A stretch of DNA of 64,000 nt, taken from positions 116,001 to 180,000 of the forward strand of contig CAJNDS010002832.1 in the NCBI GenBank assembly GCA_905221605.1. The letters run 5' to 3'. The notes below the pieces were generated by a model. The model searched no databases, was not told the origin of the DNA, and saw only the letters and a list, made by a program, of their open reading frames with translations. This stretch comes from Symbiodinium natans (taxonomy: Eukaryota; Sar; Dinophyceae; Suessiales; Symbiodiniaceae). Position numbers and translations under genes: made by a program. Shown here in pieces: positions 43,601-54,600 of the stretch. Each line of letters opens with the position of its first letter. Positions within the stretch are counted from its first letter, which is position 1.

Positions 43601-44252
43601 GGTCAGACAAACTTCTATCTGGCTGTCAGCTTTGTTCGCAAGGCCGCCCCTCAGCCTGAAGTCTCTCCAGTATCTGACCAGCAGCAGCAAGAACAGAATC
43701 AGCCAAAGCCTTGCCTTGCACACCCAAGAAGTATTTACAGTATTTTGAATCCGAAAGCCTAAGCCGCCCAACGAACCGGAAAGCTGGGAGGTGGGCGGCC
43801 TTGCAGGCTGTGCACTCACCCGGGTTCGAATCCTCACTGACAAAAAAACTTGCGGACCTCGACCCCTCGAGACTCTGTGTCATTTCTTAACCCCATCCTC
43901 AGCCCTAACCCCCCTGGCTCCTCAAGTCGTTCCAATTGTTAAACCTGTTACAAGGAAGGCATCCTTGAAGAATCCAACTGGTTCTGAATCCACAGGATCA
44001 AAACGACGCAAGATCTGAAAAGAAATCCCGATGCCTTCGAAGGTCCGGCTTGCCGATGTCTGAGCGCCAGATCGGCATGTACGGTGAAAAGCCAAGAGAA
44101 GCCTGGGGCATGGAAGCAGAAAGCCCAGGAAGCAATGCAGCAATGCACATCTTTTTTCTGTGCATGAGAGCTTCAGGACTTCATGGCGCAGCCCATTTGC
44201 ACCGGTTTGCAGCGGTTCAAAGCCTCGTCATATGTCGTCATAGGTTCTCACA
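37640..44252. other. Long stretch without a supported gene
   Basis: Many overlapping frames of 60-178 residues on both strands, none with recognisable domains and none with clear partner exons by splice phase. The longest are 37756-38292 (minus), 42068-42589 (plus) and 40276-40683 (plus). Genes with small exons could be hidden here. Confidence 0.35.
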
Positions 44253-46305
44253 ATGCGACGCGTGGTGCTGTGCATGGAAGGCTCGCGCGGAGATGTGCAG
44301 CCGTACATGGCCGCCGCCACGGCCTTGCAGGCAGATGGCTTCTCGGTGCTGGCCATGGCCCCGAAGGATGCCAAGAGCATGGCCGAGCAGCTTGGCATGA
44401 GATTGGCTTAGGGGCCTAGAGATTACTGTTTTGTTGTTCTGTGCGGCTTCTTGCGTCCTGTTTGTTGTTTCTTTTCGCACGTCTTCGCGCCTTTCTGCGT
44501 AGTCCAAAACCGCTCATCGCCGAGCTCTGGCATATTTCCTCGGTTTCTTCACCTGCAGGCAGCAAGGCCTCCGCTTCGTGAGCTACCCACTCTCCTCGCG
44601 CGAGGTGACCACCAGCGCGGAGGTGGTCCAGGCGGTGACGGCCAATGATTTCCTGAAGATGTCAGCTGCGGTGAACGCGAAGAAGCTCCTCGGCTTTCTA
44701 ACCTTCAGGCGGCCGAGTGTGTGGCGGGTTCAGAGAACAGAAGGCAGCACTCCGTAAGCACATGTAAGCACCCTTCGTGTTTTGCATAAACGCGCTGCTT
44801 CTGCACGCACAAGTTGAGGAACGCTTGCAGAAGGGAGATGGTGCAGATCCTCTTCGAACAATTGGTGGACTTCAAGCCCGAGCTGATTATCTCTTCGGCG
44901 CTGAGCATGACGAGCTGCCTGTGCATTGGCAGGGTCCTGCGCATTCCCGTACTATTTGTGGGTCTGCAAGTCATCGTGCCCAGCAACCATATCGCAGTCC
45001 TTGGCGTTTTGCCCAAGTTGCCAGGATGCCTCGACATGAACAAGCGTGCCTGGAGGTTGATCCTGAGCATGCTCATGGCGCGGGGACAGCGGACCTTCCT
45101 CGATGCCCTCGAAAAACTGCCTCCTGGATCCATTGAGGGATCTCGCGAAGATTGGGAAGTGTCCTACCAGGAGTTTTGTGACCATTGTAGCTGCAGCCCT
45201 CGCTATCCGACTCTATTTGCAGTCAGCTCAAGTCTCAATGGACCTCTTCCCCCCGACTTCAACGACAAGTGCCGCTTGTTGGGCCCCATCCGCTTCGAGC
45301 CTGGGCGTTGAAAGTTTGGCAGAGTCTGCGATGAAATATCCGATGAAAAAAATGTGCCAAAACATACCAAAACACAACACCAAAGGAACACCAAAGCAGG
45401 AACCCCAAAAGGGTTTTTGATGTCGGCCGGGCTGAGGATGCCGCAAAGGAACTGGGGCTCGACTTCGGGGGGCCAGAGCAGGCTGCTTTGGAGAACTTCT
45501 TAAGCGCGGGCGAAGCTCCGGTTTACATGGGCTACGGGTCTCTCGTGTGCCACAGCGCCAAGTTCATGACCCTGCTCAGCTTGCGTGCCCTCAAGGCCAC
45601 TGGGCGTCGAGGTGTCTAGGTGGCCCTTGGGAGATGTTCAAGCATTCTCTGATTGAGGGCAAGACACCGGGTAAGAGGGTCTTGTGCACCATTCCTGTTC
45701 GGGTGGTTTCTAGGGCCAAGCTAGGTATCCTCGTGCGTGGTTGGGCGGGCCTCGGATTGCAAGACATCGACTCCGAGCCAGATGCGGAAGAGTTGCGGTC
45801 CTTTTGCGAGTCGAAGGTCCTCTTCATGGACAGCGCGCCACATGCCAATCTCTTCCCGCGTTGCAGTGTTATCGTGCACCACGGGGGTGCAGGCACCACC
45901 TATGCTGCAGCCACCAGTGGCATCCCCAGCGTGATTGTCCCAATCCTTCTCGACCAGTATGTTCATGCCAAGCTTGTGAATGAGAAGGGCATAGGGGTGG
46001 GACTGCCTGCCATGAGGTCAATCTCACCTCATGACCTGTCCGAGGCTATCTTGACTTGCCTGCAATCGACCTCGATTCGTGAAAAGGCCGCACAGTTAGG
46101 TCAGGGGCTCGAGAAGGAGAACGGAGCTGCTGGGCTACTCCATGAGGTTAAACAGTTCTTTGAAGAGTTCATCGATTCAGGGCGCTATGTCAAGGAGAAG
46201 AATGCTTTGTTGGCACGAGAGAAGCGACACAGAGGCATACGTGGCAGTTGCCTGAATTGGCTCTACTGGTTTTCTTCGTTTTGCCAAAGGAATGAGAGAG
46301 CATGA
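44253..46305 (+). CDS. GT1-family glycosyltransferase, sterol-glucosyltransferase-like, multi-exon
   Basis: Exon 1 starts at ATG 44253 with MRRVVLCMEGSRGDVQPYMA; GSRGDVQP is the N-terminal signature of UGT80/Atg26-type sterol glucosyltransferases (GT-B fold, UDP-sugar donor). Exon 2 begins at 44559 (QGLRFVSYPLSSREV). Exon 3, about 44819-45310, has FKPELIISSALSMTSCLCIG and KCRLLGPI. Exon 4 is 45437-45603 (PVYMGYGSL). A GC-AG intron at 45604-45713 restores ALKATG then AKLGILVRGWAGLG. Exon 5 (45714-46305) holds the donor-sugar box SVIVHHGGAGTTYAAATSGIPS...VPILLDQ and ends at TGA. The exon 1/2 and 2/3 joins are uncertain. Expected role: adding a sugar to sterols or similar lipids. The C-terminal tail has an aromatic patch (LNWLYWFSSF) that may touch membranes. 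Confidence 0.85.
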
Positions 46306-47070
46306 CACCCGAGCAACGTGGCGCTCTAAAAAGAAAGCCGCGTGCGAGGGCAAGAGTTGTTTGTTTAGTTTTCCCGTTTTCTCCAGATTCTGAGACGCGA
46401 GAACTTTCGAGCGCAGTAGCTGTTTAAGACCGCCAAGAGTGCCGAAGTTGCAGCGTCAGCAAGTCCAGCTTCAAAAAGAAGGTTTAGGGAACAACTTTCC
46501 CTTGAAGCTTTGCGGCATATCCCCGAAGCCCTAAGACCCTATGCCTATTACCCCAAAACCCAAGCGACCTTTAAGTAAGCTAGTTCCTTCAGCGCGGTGG
46601 CTTTGTTGGTGCTTGCAGGGCTTAGAGGGATCAGGGGTGTTTAGAGTTACGGCCCTGAAAACCCTCCCAGGACCCATGAGGCACTCCCCAAGGCCATCCT
46701 AATTAGGGTTTAGGGTTTAGGGTGTAGGGTTTAGGGTTTAGGGTTTAGGGTTTGGGTTCAGGGTTTCCCTTAAACTCCCCACATATGGGCAACGGACTTT
46801 GCCATCCTTAGGGTCCTTTGTCGAATTGCTTTGTGTGTTTTTTCGCACGGTTCGCGTGTTTCGCATTTTTGGTGTTTTTCGGGTTTTCGCAGTTGTTGTG
46901 ATACCATGGCAAACACGCTTCAAGTCAGAAAGCTTCTCGAATCTTCCAAATGATGAAACAAAGAGTCCTTGTGGCACCGCACTTTGCATCCAGAGTCCAG
47001 CATGCTGGCGCAGTTGCACCAAGGCTCGAAGCACAACGTGTCAAGCCTTTGCCGCGGCAAAATTCTCTGG
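46306..47070. other. Intergenic, with a TTTAGGG array at 46703-46760
   Basis: About seven fairly clean gggttta units at 46703-46760, followed by sequence with a bias to ttttcg on the plus strand. No gene is supported. Confidence 0.6.
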
Positions 47071-47072
47071 TG

Positions 47073-47420
47073 CTTTTGACCAAATAGCTCGCGCCAGATT
47101 TGTTTGGTGCTTATGACCAAATAGCCAAATAGCTAGCACCACACTTGCTTGGTGCTTTTGGCCGAATGGCTCGCGCCAGACTTGTCTGGCGCTTTTGACC
47201 AAATAGCTCGCGCGAGACTTGTCTGGCGCTTTTGACCACTTTGACCAAATAGCTCGTGCCAGACTTGTCTGGTGCTTTTGACCAAATAGCTCGTGCGAGA
47301 CTTGATTGGTGCTTTTGACCAAGTAGCTCTCGCCAGACTTGTTTGCTGGTTTCGACTTAACTTTTTGCGCCAGCTGCTGTTTTTGCGAAGTGACAGACTT
47401 GTCTGGCCCCTTTTTGACCA
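47073..47420. repeat. 36-39-base minisatellite of hairpin-forming units
   Basis: About eight to nine diverged copies of a unit made of ttttgaccaaatagctcg and a stem-loop gccagac-tt-gtctggc. In the clearest unit (about 47170-47190) the stem is nine pairs, gcgccagac with gtctggcgc. The opposite strand reads as Lys-Ala-Pro-Asp-Lys-Ser repeats, an artefact. Confidence 0.85.
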
Positions 47421-47649
47421 AACATCTTGCTCGAGGTTTGTCTGCTCGCCGACGCAAGTTGTTCCAAGCGCGCCTGCAACAATGAGACGCAAGTAACTCA
47501 CAACCCCATCAATCAAGAATCCCCTCATCGTGGAACTTTTCTTTTGGCAGCTCTGGATTGTTTGATTGTCCGTGCCAACAGTCACGACCACGTGAATTGC
47601 CTGCATGTTCACTGCCGGCTCAAGCCATTGGCTTCCCTCCATTAACGAT

Positions 47650-47665
47650 TTTGCAATCTTTTCAG
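47650..47665 (+). promoter_or_regulatory. Candidate spliced-leader (trans-splice) acceptor
   Basis: The run ttgcaatcttttcag ends 19 bases upstream of the ATG at 47684. Dinoflagellate mRNAs receive a 22-base leader at such pyrimidine-rich AG sites just before the coding start. It could equally be a normal intron acceptor. Confidence 0.4.
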
Positions 47666-47683
47666 GGCTTAGTTTTGGCTACC

Positions 47684-48330
47684 ATGCGGGTCTTCCCAGC
47701 CTTGCTGCTCAGCGGAGTGTCTGTGCTGGCGCTGGTCAACGAGAGCTGCGACACTGCGCTTTTGCTGCAGTTGGCCAACAAAGCCGCCGGCAACAACACC
47801 ATCATGCCGGGTTCTTCACGCTATCGCCGGTCCTTCTGGCCCTTCCGCCGTCATTGGCCGGGCGTTCACCGATACGCCTTTGGCCCCAACAATGGATACT
47901 ACGGGCGCAGTCTTCTGCTTTTTCTGCAGACGAACAGCACAAACTGTGCGGACAGACTTCCTTACACGCAGGAGCCTTTGGTCCTAAACGACCCCGAGGC
48001 GTACGTGAGTCTGGCCTTGCGTGATGTTGAGCACCAGCTCTGGAGACAAGAGCTCCTCCTGGATGGGCAGCAAAGCCCGGTTGCAACGATCTTGTGGAGC
48101 TTTCCCAGCCAGAAAACGCTGCTCCAGCGCTTCAGCAACGCATCTCGCATCGGGGAGAACGTCACCTGGGTCATCGATCCCCCGTGTACCGGAACGGACA
48201 GGACTGAGGGCACCTGGTGGTTCTCCAACAACGCCGGGTTCCAGCGCTACGGCTTCGACTGGGAAGGATCCGGCTCCGCCTTCTCCGCGGACGACGGCGC
48301 TTGGGGGGCCGGATCCGGGCCAGTGAAGCT
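47684..48330 (+). CDS. N-terminal exon of a large secreted protein
   Basis: ATG 47684 opens MRVFPALLLSGVSVLALVN, a clear signal peptide. The first mature Cys is in ESCDTALLLQLANKAAGNNT. The exon then reads about 190 residues with several N-x-S/T sites (NNT, NST, NAS, NVT), WRQELLLDGQQSPVATILWS, and a Trp/Gly-rich end, GTWWFSNNAGFQRYGFDWEG. The frame goes on to 48427, but the last part (after about GAWGAGSGP) looks like intron. The ATG also lies in a longer frame from 47558; I prefer 47684 because of the signal peptide and the acceptor-like tttcag just upstream. I do not recognise the domain. It is probably the first coding exon of the series that ends at 61173. Confidence 0.65.
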
Positions 48331-48639
48331 GGGACTTTTTATGCTTGGGAGCCTACACTTTCTCCGTTCTTCCTCCGTTTTTTTTATTGAAGGAAATGGC
48401 AAAAATCCCCAAAGATTTGAACCATGACAAAACAGAAGGAACGGCAATGTCCGGGTCCCCGAGGACTTCACTGGCCAGGCCAGCCGCTGTGCAGCTCAGG
48501 AGCTCTCCTCCTCAAGACGATTCGAGCCCTCTCCCCTCTCCCCCCCTTGGCCCCCCCGAAAACACAAAGAAAACCGAAGACAAGAGAAGATGAGTCTTTG
48601 GAATCCTTAAGGGGGAGGCTTTGGGGTTGCCCCCTCGAC

Positions 48640-51600
48640 TCTGAAGGACGAGACCTGCAAGTTCATATTCCATTGCGGCAACCTCGTGGGCCTGGGAAGG
48701 ACTCGGATTTATCTGGACGTTCCCAGCTCCGAGGGCGATGGGCACGGCGCAGCTCACTATAGCAGAAAGGCACATGGCCATCGGTACCTCGGGCTGCAAT
48801 CTGACAAGCCCTGCTCGAACCCAGCCACATAGACATCGGCCTTGGGCTTGCTCCTGAAGCCAATGCGAAGATTGATTGGACATAGTAGGAAAGCCCTGGT
48901 TGTTTGCATGCCAGTGCATCTGCGCCATTTCTGGTTGCTAGCAACACCTGACAGGTATGGTCAGATTTCGATGGCTGCCAGTGCAGCAGAAGGTCGTGTG
49001 AAGGTGGGGTTGGTTTGCTCTGAACCCCAAGACCCTAGCCCCAAGCTCTGAGCTCCACGCCCTAAATCCTGAAGCCCTCAGCCCGGACTCCGAGATCATT
49101 ACATCCATCTCGAAACATCCAACCTGCTTCCAACACCATGCGATTGATTCTCCACATAAACGCCCGTAGCAATCACTCAAGATTTGGGCGTTTGGCCTTT
49201 GGACCCCCAGAGAGTACGGCAAAAAATGCAAAAAACATCCCTTAACCCGAAGCTCTGGGAATGGTGCTTTCGCAGGACGAGGGCCGAAGACTGCTCAGTC
49301 ACCGGGACGAGATCCACCAGCAGGAGCTAGGGTCGATCCGCAAGAGTCGGAAATTTGGAGCTTAAGGACCTCAAAGGACTGCATAGTAGTGCTTGAGGCT
49401 GAAGTACCTGAGGTGGTGTAGCAGGTGTGTTCAATGAGGAGCCCCCTTCCATGAAGGGAAGCCCAACTGCTCTTTAAGATGCCCTTGCCAGGAGGGCTTA
49501 TCCTCCGAGATGCTCCTTTTTGGCGGCAAGCGCCGGCGAGGCCTCGGAGGGCGGCGACGACGAGGCCGGGGGAAGTAGGGACCTCAGGTGAACATGGAGA
49601 ATGCCCCCCGCCCCCCCGCCCCCAAGCCCAAAGTTCTGCTACGCATGGTCTTTGGGTGATTGTGCCTCGGGAAAGAGCGCGGGCACTTCGGGTTTCTCTG
49701 TGATACTTGTGGTTCTGGGAACATGTGAGAGTGCCGCTGCGAAGCAACGTAAGGAAATCATGGAAGTCATCGAGGTTATTTGTGAGAGGGAATGTCTGCT
49801 GGGAGCTCGAGCAGGAATTTCACCCGGCCGGAAGGTGTGTGACCTAGTGTACCCAACAAGAAGAGCCTGACCAGAGGGTGATGTGTTACACTTATGGCTG
49901 GGTCACTTTTGCGGAGATGGGTTGGGAGGAAGAGGGGACCAACCAGAAGAACCCGAAGGTAGGATTTGTTCTGGAATTATGGGGTTTGGGGAAGGGGAGG
50001 GCCCACCCGTGTGATGCGACGACTCCACACCAAAGCCCCGTAGCCCTGCACGACATGGGCATGAGATGTGCAGAACATCCCGACTCTTTACTTGCAAGCT
50101 CTGGGAGTCCAATCTGCGAACGCTGCAAAAAAAAACAGATCCCAAAGTCATAGCCGGGGCCCAGAACCGAGGTCAGGTCCTTACCTCCTACTCTGTTCCC
50201 GGAGCTTCACTGGCCCACAGGGATGGGATTCCATGACACCATCTGGCTTCTTGGCTTCTAGTCCCCTACCCTCGTTGCACTCCCCACGTCGAGGACTCAA
50301 GAGCAAGCGCCGGCGCCGTGGTCTGGGCAAGGTGTCCAAGGGCCTGAAGAAGGCCGCAGAAACTCCTGGCCGCGCCGCGAAGGGCGTTGCTTGGACTGGA
50401 GAGATTGTTGGGCTTAAAGGGATGTCCTAAACCCTAAGGCCCTAAACCCTAAACCCTGACCCTTTCCATTAAGGGGGTGTGGGGAGTGGCTTTCAGGAGT
50501 TTTGTTCCTGCGGCATGGAAGAAGAGCAGTAAAGGAGGCTGCCACACGGACAGTGGTTTTGTTGCCGCCACGTGCTCTCGCAAGAGTGTGCGAAGTGCTC
50601 GTGCGAGGATTGCTTTCATTCGTAGTCGGTCTTTGAAGAACAGTCGCAGCGCAGATTCAGGCTGCAGATGTCACGCTGGATGCGGCGAAGACCGGCGTCA
50701 GTGCCGTGTCCGAGACAATCCCGAACTCCTTGGATGCTGGGTGGAGATTTGGGATCCACTTTCACTTTGAAATTATGCCCCAAACAGCAAGATTGTCGAC
50801 AATTTGGGTTTAGAGAGTTTAGGGATTCAGAAAGTTGGGCTTGGAAACATTCAGCTTTTGACAAAAGGAAAACAGTGTGAAGCAACAATGCAACGAAGAG
50901 CAGAGCCAGAGTGTGACCGCGCATCAGGAGAAACTTTGGCCTGTGACAGTCAAAAGCAACGGACAGTCAAAAGCAACGGTGTGCTCAAGCTTGAGACCAC
51001 AGAGGACTCGCTTCTGCTACGCTTGTCCAAACTTAGGGTGTCCATCTTCTCCTTCTTCTATAGCAAAACATCCTTGAAACGGACACCACAACGGGGACCG
51101 CTAATTTTGGGAAACCTCCACATGCCAGACATAAGCAAAGCTGTGCTGGAACTTGAGAACAAAAAGGAATCGCTTTTGTCAATCCGTTTTTGTTTCTTCC
51201 ATCATAAAATGTCACGGTCTCGTCCGCTTCTACTGGTTTTGGCTGTCACGGTCTCGTCCGCTTCTACTGTTTTGAGCTGTCACGGTCTCGTCCGCTTCTA
51301 CGGTTTTGGGTGTCACGGTCGCGTCCGCTTCTATTGTTTTTGGCTGTAGCTTGTCCGCTTCTACATCGCTTCTACTGTTTTGGGCTGTCACGGTCATGGC
51401 CTCGTCCGCTTCCACTGTTTTGGGCTGTCACGGTCTCGTCCGCCTCTACTGTTTTGGGCTGTCACGGTCTCGTCCACTTCTATAATTACAGTTTTTTTGC
51501 TGTCACGGCCTCATCCGCTTCTACTGTTTTTGGCTGTCGCGGTCTCGTCCGTTTCTACTGTGTTTGGCTGTCACGGTCTCGTCCGCTTCTACTATTTTGG

Positions 51601-54600
51601 GTTGTCACGGTCTCGTCCGCTTCTACTGCTTTTGGCTGTCACGGTCTCGTCCGCTTCTATTCTTGTCCGCCTCTACTGTTTCCAAGTTCGCAATTCATTC
51701 TTCGCAGGTCCTTGTTCCTGATGGGAAGAGATATGGGCTTGAGATTTACGGGTGTCCCTTATGATGTTTTCTAAGAGCCGTCTTGAAACGCACGGGGTGT
51801 CGCTTTCCAGTGTTGCAAACAGTGAGAGAGAGGACACCTAAACCTTAACCCTTTAAGCCTACACCACGGAGAAAGTCACCAAAGCCTCGGCCTCGGTCGT
51901 CAAGCAAGCCAGAGGCAACCAGCCGCCAAAAATGTTTCTTCTTTTCAGGTGTCCTGTTTGATTTTTTGGAAGAAAACTTACAAAGTGACACTCGTGCGCA
52001 AAGACGGCTCTTCGGTAAAGTCCTTCCCAGGTGTCCTTTCCACTGTGTCTTCATCAAATCTTCGATGTTTCGCAGCAATCTTGAAAGGGGTCCAGAATCA
52101 TGGAGAACATGTAAACGCACTCGGAGCCTGGCCCCCTCCAAAACCAAAGTAAATATGGCCTTGCACGGGCAATTGAAGGCCCGGGCGCAGGAAATGTGAA
52201 AACGATTAAATCTCTTTGCGATGAATTTCTTTGCCGGTGCCTAAGTGCATTTGGCTGTCTGTCCTCGAGCTCTGCTTCATGTATACTTTCATGGATAACA
52301 GTAGTATTTGCTTGGCCGTCCATATTCCAAGTCCCTCCCAAGCATCCTTTAGTCGAGGCTTTGTACCGCTTGGTCCAGTCTACCTTGCACAGCTGGGGCG
52401 TCCCAGCAAACACCCTAAACCCGGGACGACTCAACTCCTGAAACCCTACACTCCTTTACAAAACCGATCCTTGCTTTTCAGGGGATGGGGAAAGAGCCCA
52501 GGAGAGCGTGGTGGACGCCGTGGGCACCACCGTGCCGGTACTGGGTGCCGAGGCCTTCGACGCAACCCTGGAGCTGGCAGAGCCTTTGAGAACATGAAGC
52601 CTACAATAGGGCTCCGCATCCCCAAGCGAATCCCAAGCAGTCTCCTTACTGGCTCTTACTAGGGAATGTGGGAATTAGGTTCCGATGGTTTCCTTAAAGG
52701 GTTGGAGTTTGGAGTTGGATTGTTGCCAAAATGAGGCCCTGTAGAACTAGGCAGAGAAGCCCCTCAACGGGGATCCTAATTTCTTGCAGCCTTTCACGTA
52801 CTAGATCCCTTAGGCTCAAGCAAGATCAGCCAAAGACTCTAGCGGCAACTGCCTCAGACAAACCGCAGCCCGTGCTTATGGCCCCTAGACAGCGTAGGAA
52901 TTGTAGAAAGTCATGGCCCCAACCCCGAAAAGCCTAGACCCAACTCTGAACCCCACGGACCCGAAGCCCTAACCCCATGTACCCAAATCCCAAAGGCCCC
53001 TAAACCCCAATGCACTCTTTGACGCTCAGGAGGGAGCGGCCACCGCCCTCGTGGACCTGGCAGAAGACGGGCTCCGCCAGGGAGCCAAGCTGGCCGACGA
53101 GGTCCGGTCCAAGGCGGGCTTCGTCATTGATGACCCAACTTGCTAAGGGCTTTCGGGGTGTAATGATATGAATACCAATAATGAGAATAACATAAATAAT
53201 TAATATTGAAAAGATTAACAATATTGATAATCTTAATTACATGAATAATATTAAAAATGTTAATGGTATTTATAATATAGGTTTTGGGCTGTTTGGAAAA
53301 CACCCACACTGCAACATGAGACCAGTAGTAGTTTACATGTCGCGCGTGTCTCGCACTACGCGAACGTGCTATCAGATGCGGGGGCCTACACCCTCCACAA
53401 TCAAACTGCCACGGTTTAGGGTGTAGGCTTTAGGGGTTAGGGTTTAGGGTTTAGGGTTTATAGGGTTTAGGGTTTATAGGGTTTATAGGGTTTATAGGGT
53501 TTATAGGGTTTAGGGTTTAGGGCCCCCCTTGGAAGTCCTTCAGCAAGGTGCAGGAGGCCATCGACCGCCTGGGGGATGCTGCGGAGGCTTTCGGGATGCT
53601 GGCCGTGCCTGGGGCTCAATATATTGCAAGCCCTCTATATCCTGATTCAGCGAAGTTACCATTGTACAGAAACCGTTGAATCTACTGTATCCAGTTCCCA
53701 TCAAAAGGAAATGTAAGGAAACCGTTTAATCTGCACGATCTCTCCATCTCATGGGCAATAGTTTTAGACGCCGCGCCTCGTCAGCTTCGTTCCGGTCGGA
53801 ATGCCCTGGAGACGCTTCGTTTGGAGTACTGAAATGCAGGCGATGTTCAGAGATTGTGGTTTGAACGCCGCCAAATTCCAGAAGCCAAACCAGAGAAGGA
53901 GAGGAGGAGGGGAGGAGAGGAGGAGGGGGAAGGAAAGGAGGAGGCGTTGTCATTTCCTTGGCGAGTAGTGACGGCTTTCACTAGCACATCCGTTCTGTAG
54001 AGAGGAGAGGAGAAGGAGATACAGGACAGAGACGACAGAAGAACGCGAAAGATGTACGAGATGAGTCCGAGATGAGGAAGAAGCGAGACAGGAAGGAAGA
54101 GAGAAGAAAGGCTCGCGTAGGGACGTCTCGTGGTTGAAGCTGCAAAACCTGACAACGTGCAGATTGAGACAAAAGAAAGCCGATTGTTCACGAGGCCGTC
54201 ATTGAGTCATTCGTCTCACGCATTGTGTCTGTTATTTTCCCGACGTATGTGACACGTGTCTGCATTCGGGTTTCTTGGTCTCCTCTCAGGTCTTTCTTGC
54301 CCCCCCAGAGTTACAACCCTGAGCACTTTGCAACTGGTTTTGAGTCACAGGTGGGCTTTGCGTTGGATGCCTGGAACGCGATCCTGGACTTCATCAACTG
54401 CCTCACGCAGGTTCAGGACTTGTTCTGCAAGCTACTGCTGTCGAACAACTGCGAGTGCGACAGCAATCCACGAAGTGACATCTCACTCTCCGGATCCGAG
54501 CTCACGGTCATCTGCGCATCTTATCGTAACCCAAACCGTTCTTGTTTTTGTAGGTTCCTCTCATGAAGCCATTTACAATTTACAAGGTCCTACCTCGGCA

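Noticed and set aside
43790-43850. tRNA or tRNA-derived SINE, because ggttcgaatcc at 43823-43833 matches the B-box perfectly
   Set aside because: The T-stem does not pair beyond three bases, and no A-box or acceptor stem could be placed upstream.
51310-51774. 154-residue hydrophobic protein
   Set aside because: Translation of the 34-base minisatellite; the same array gives similar peptides in the other frames.
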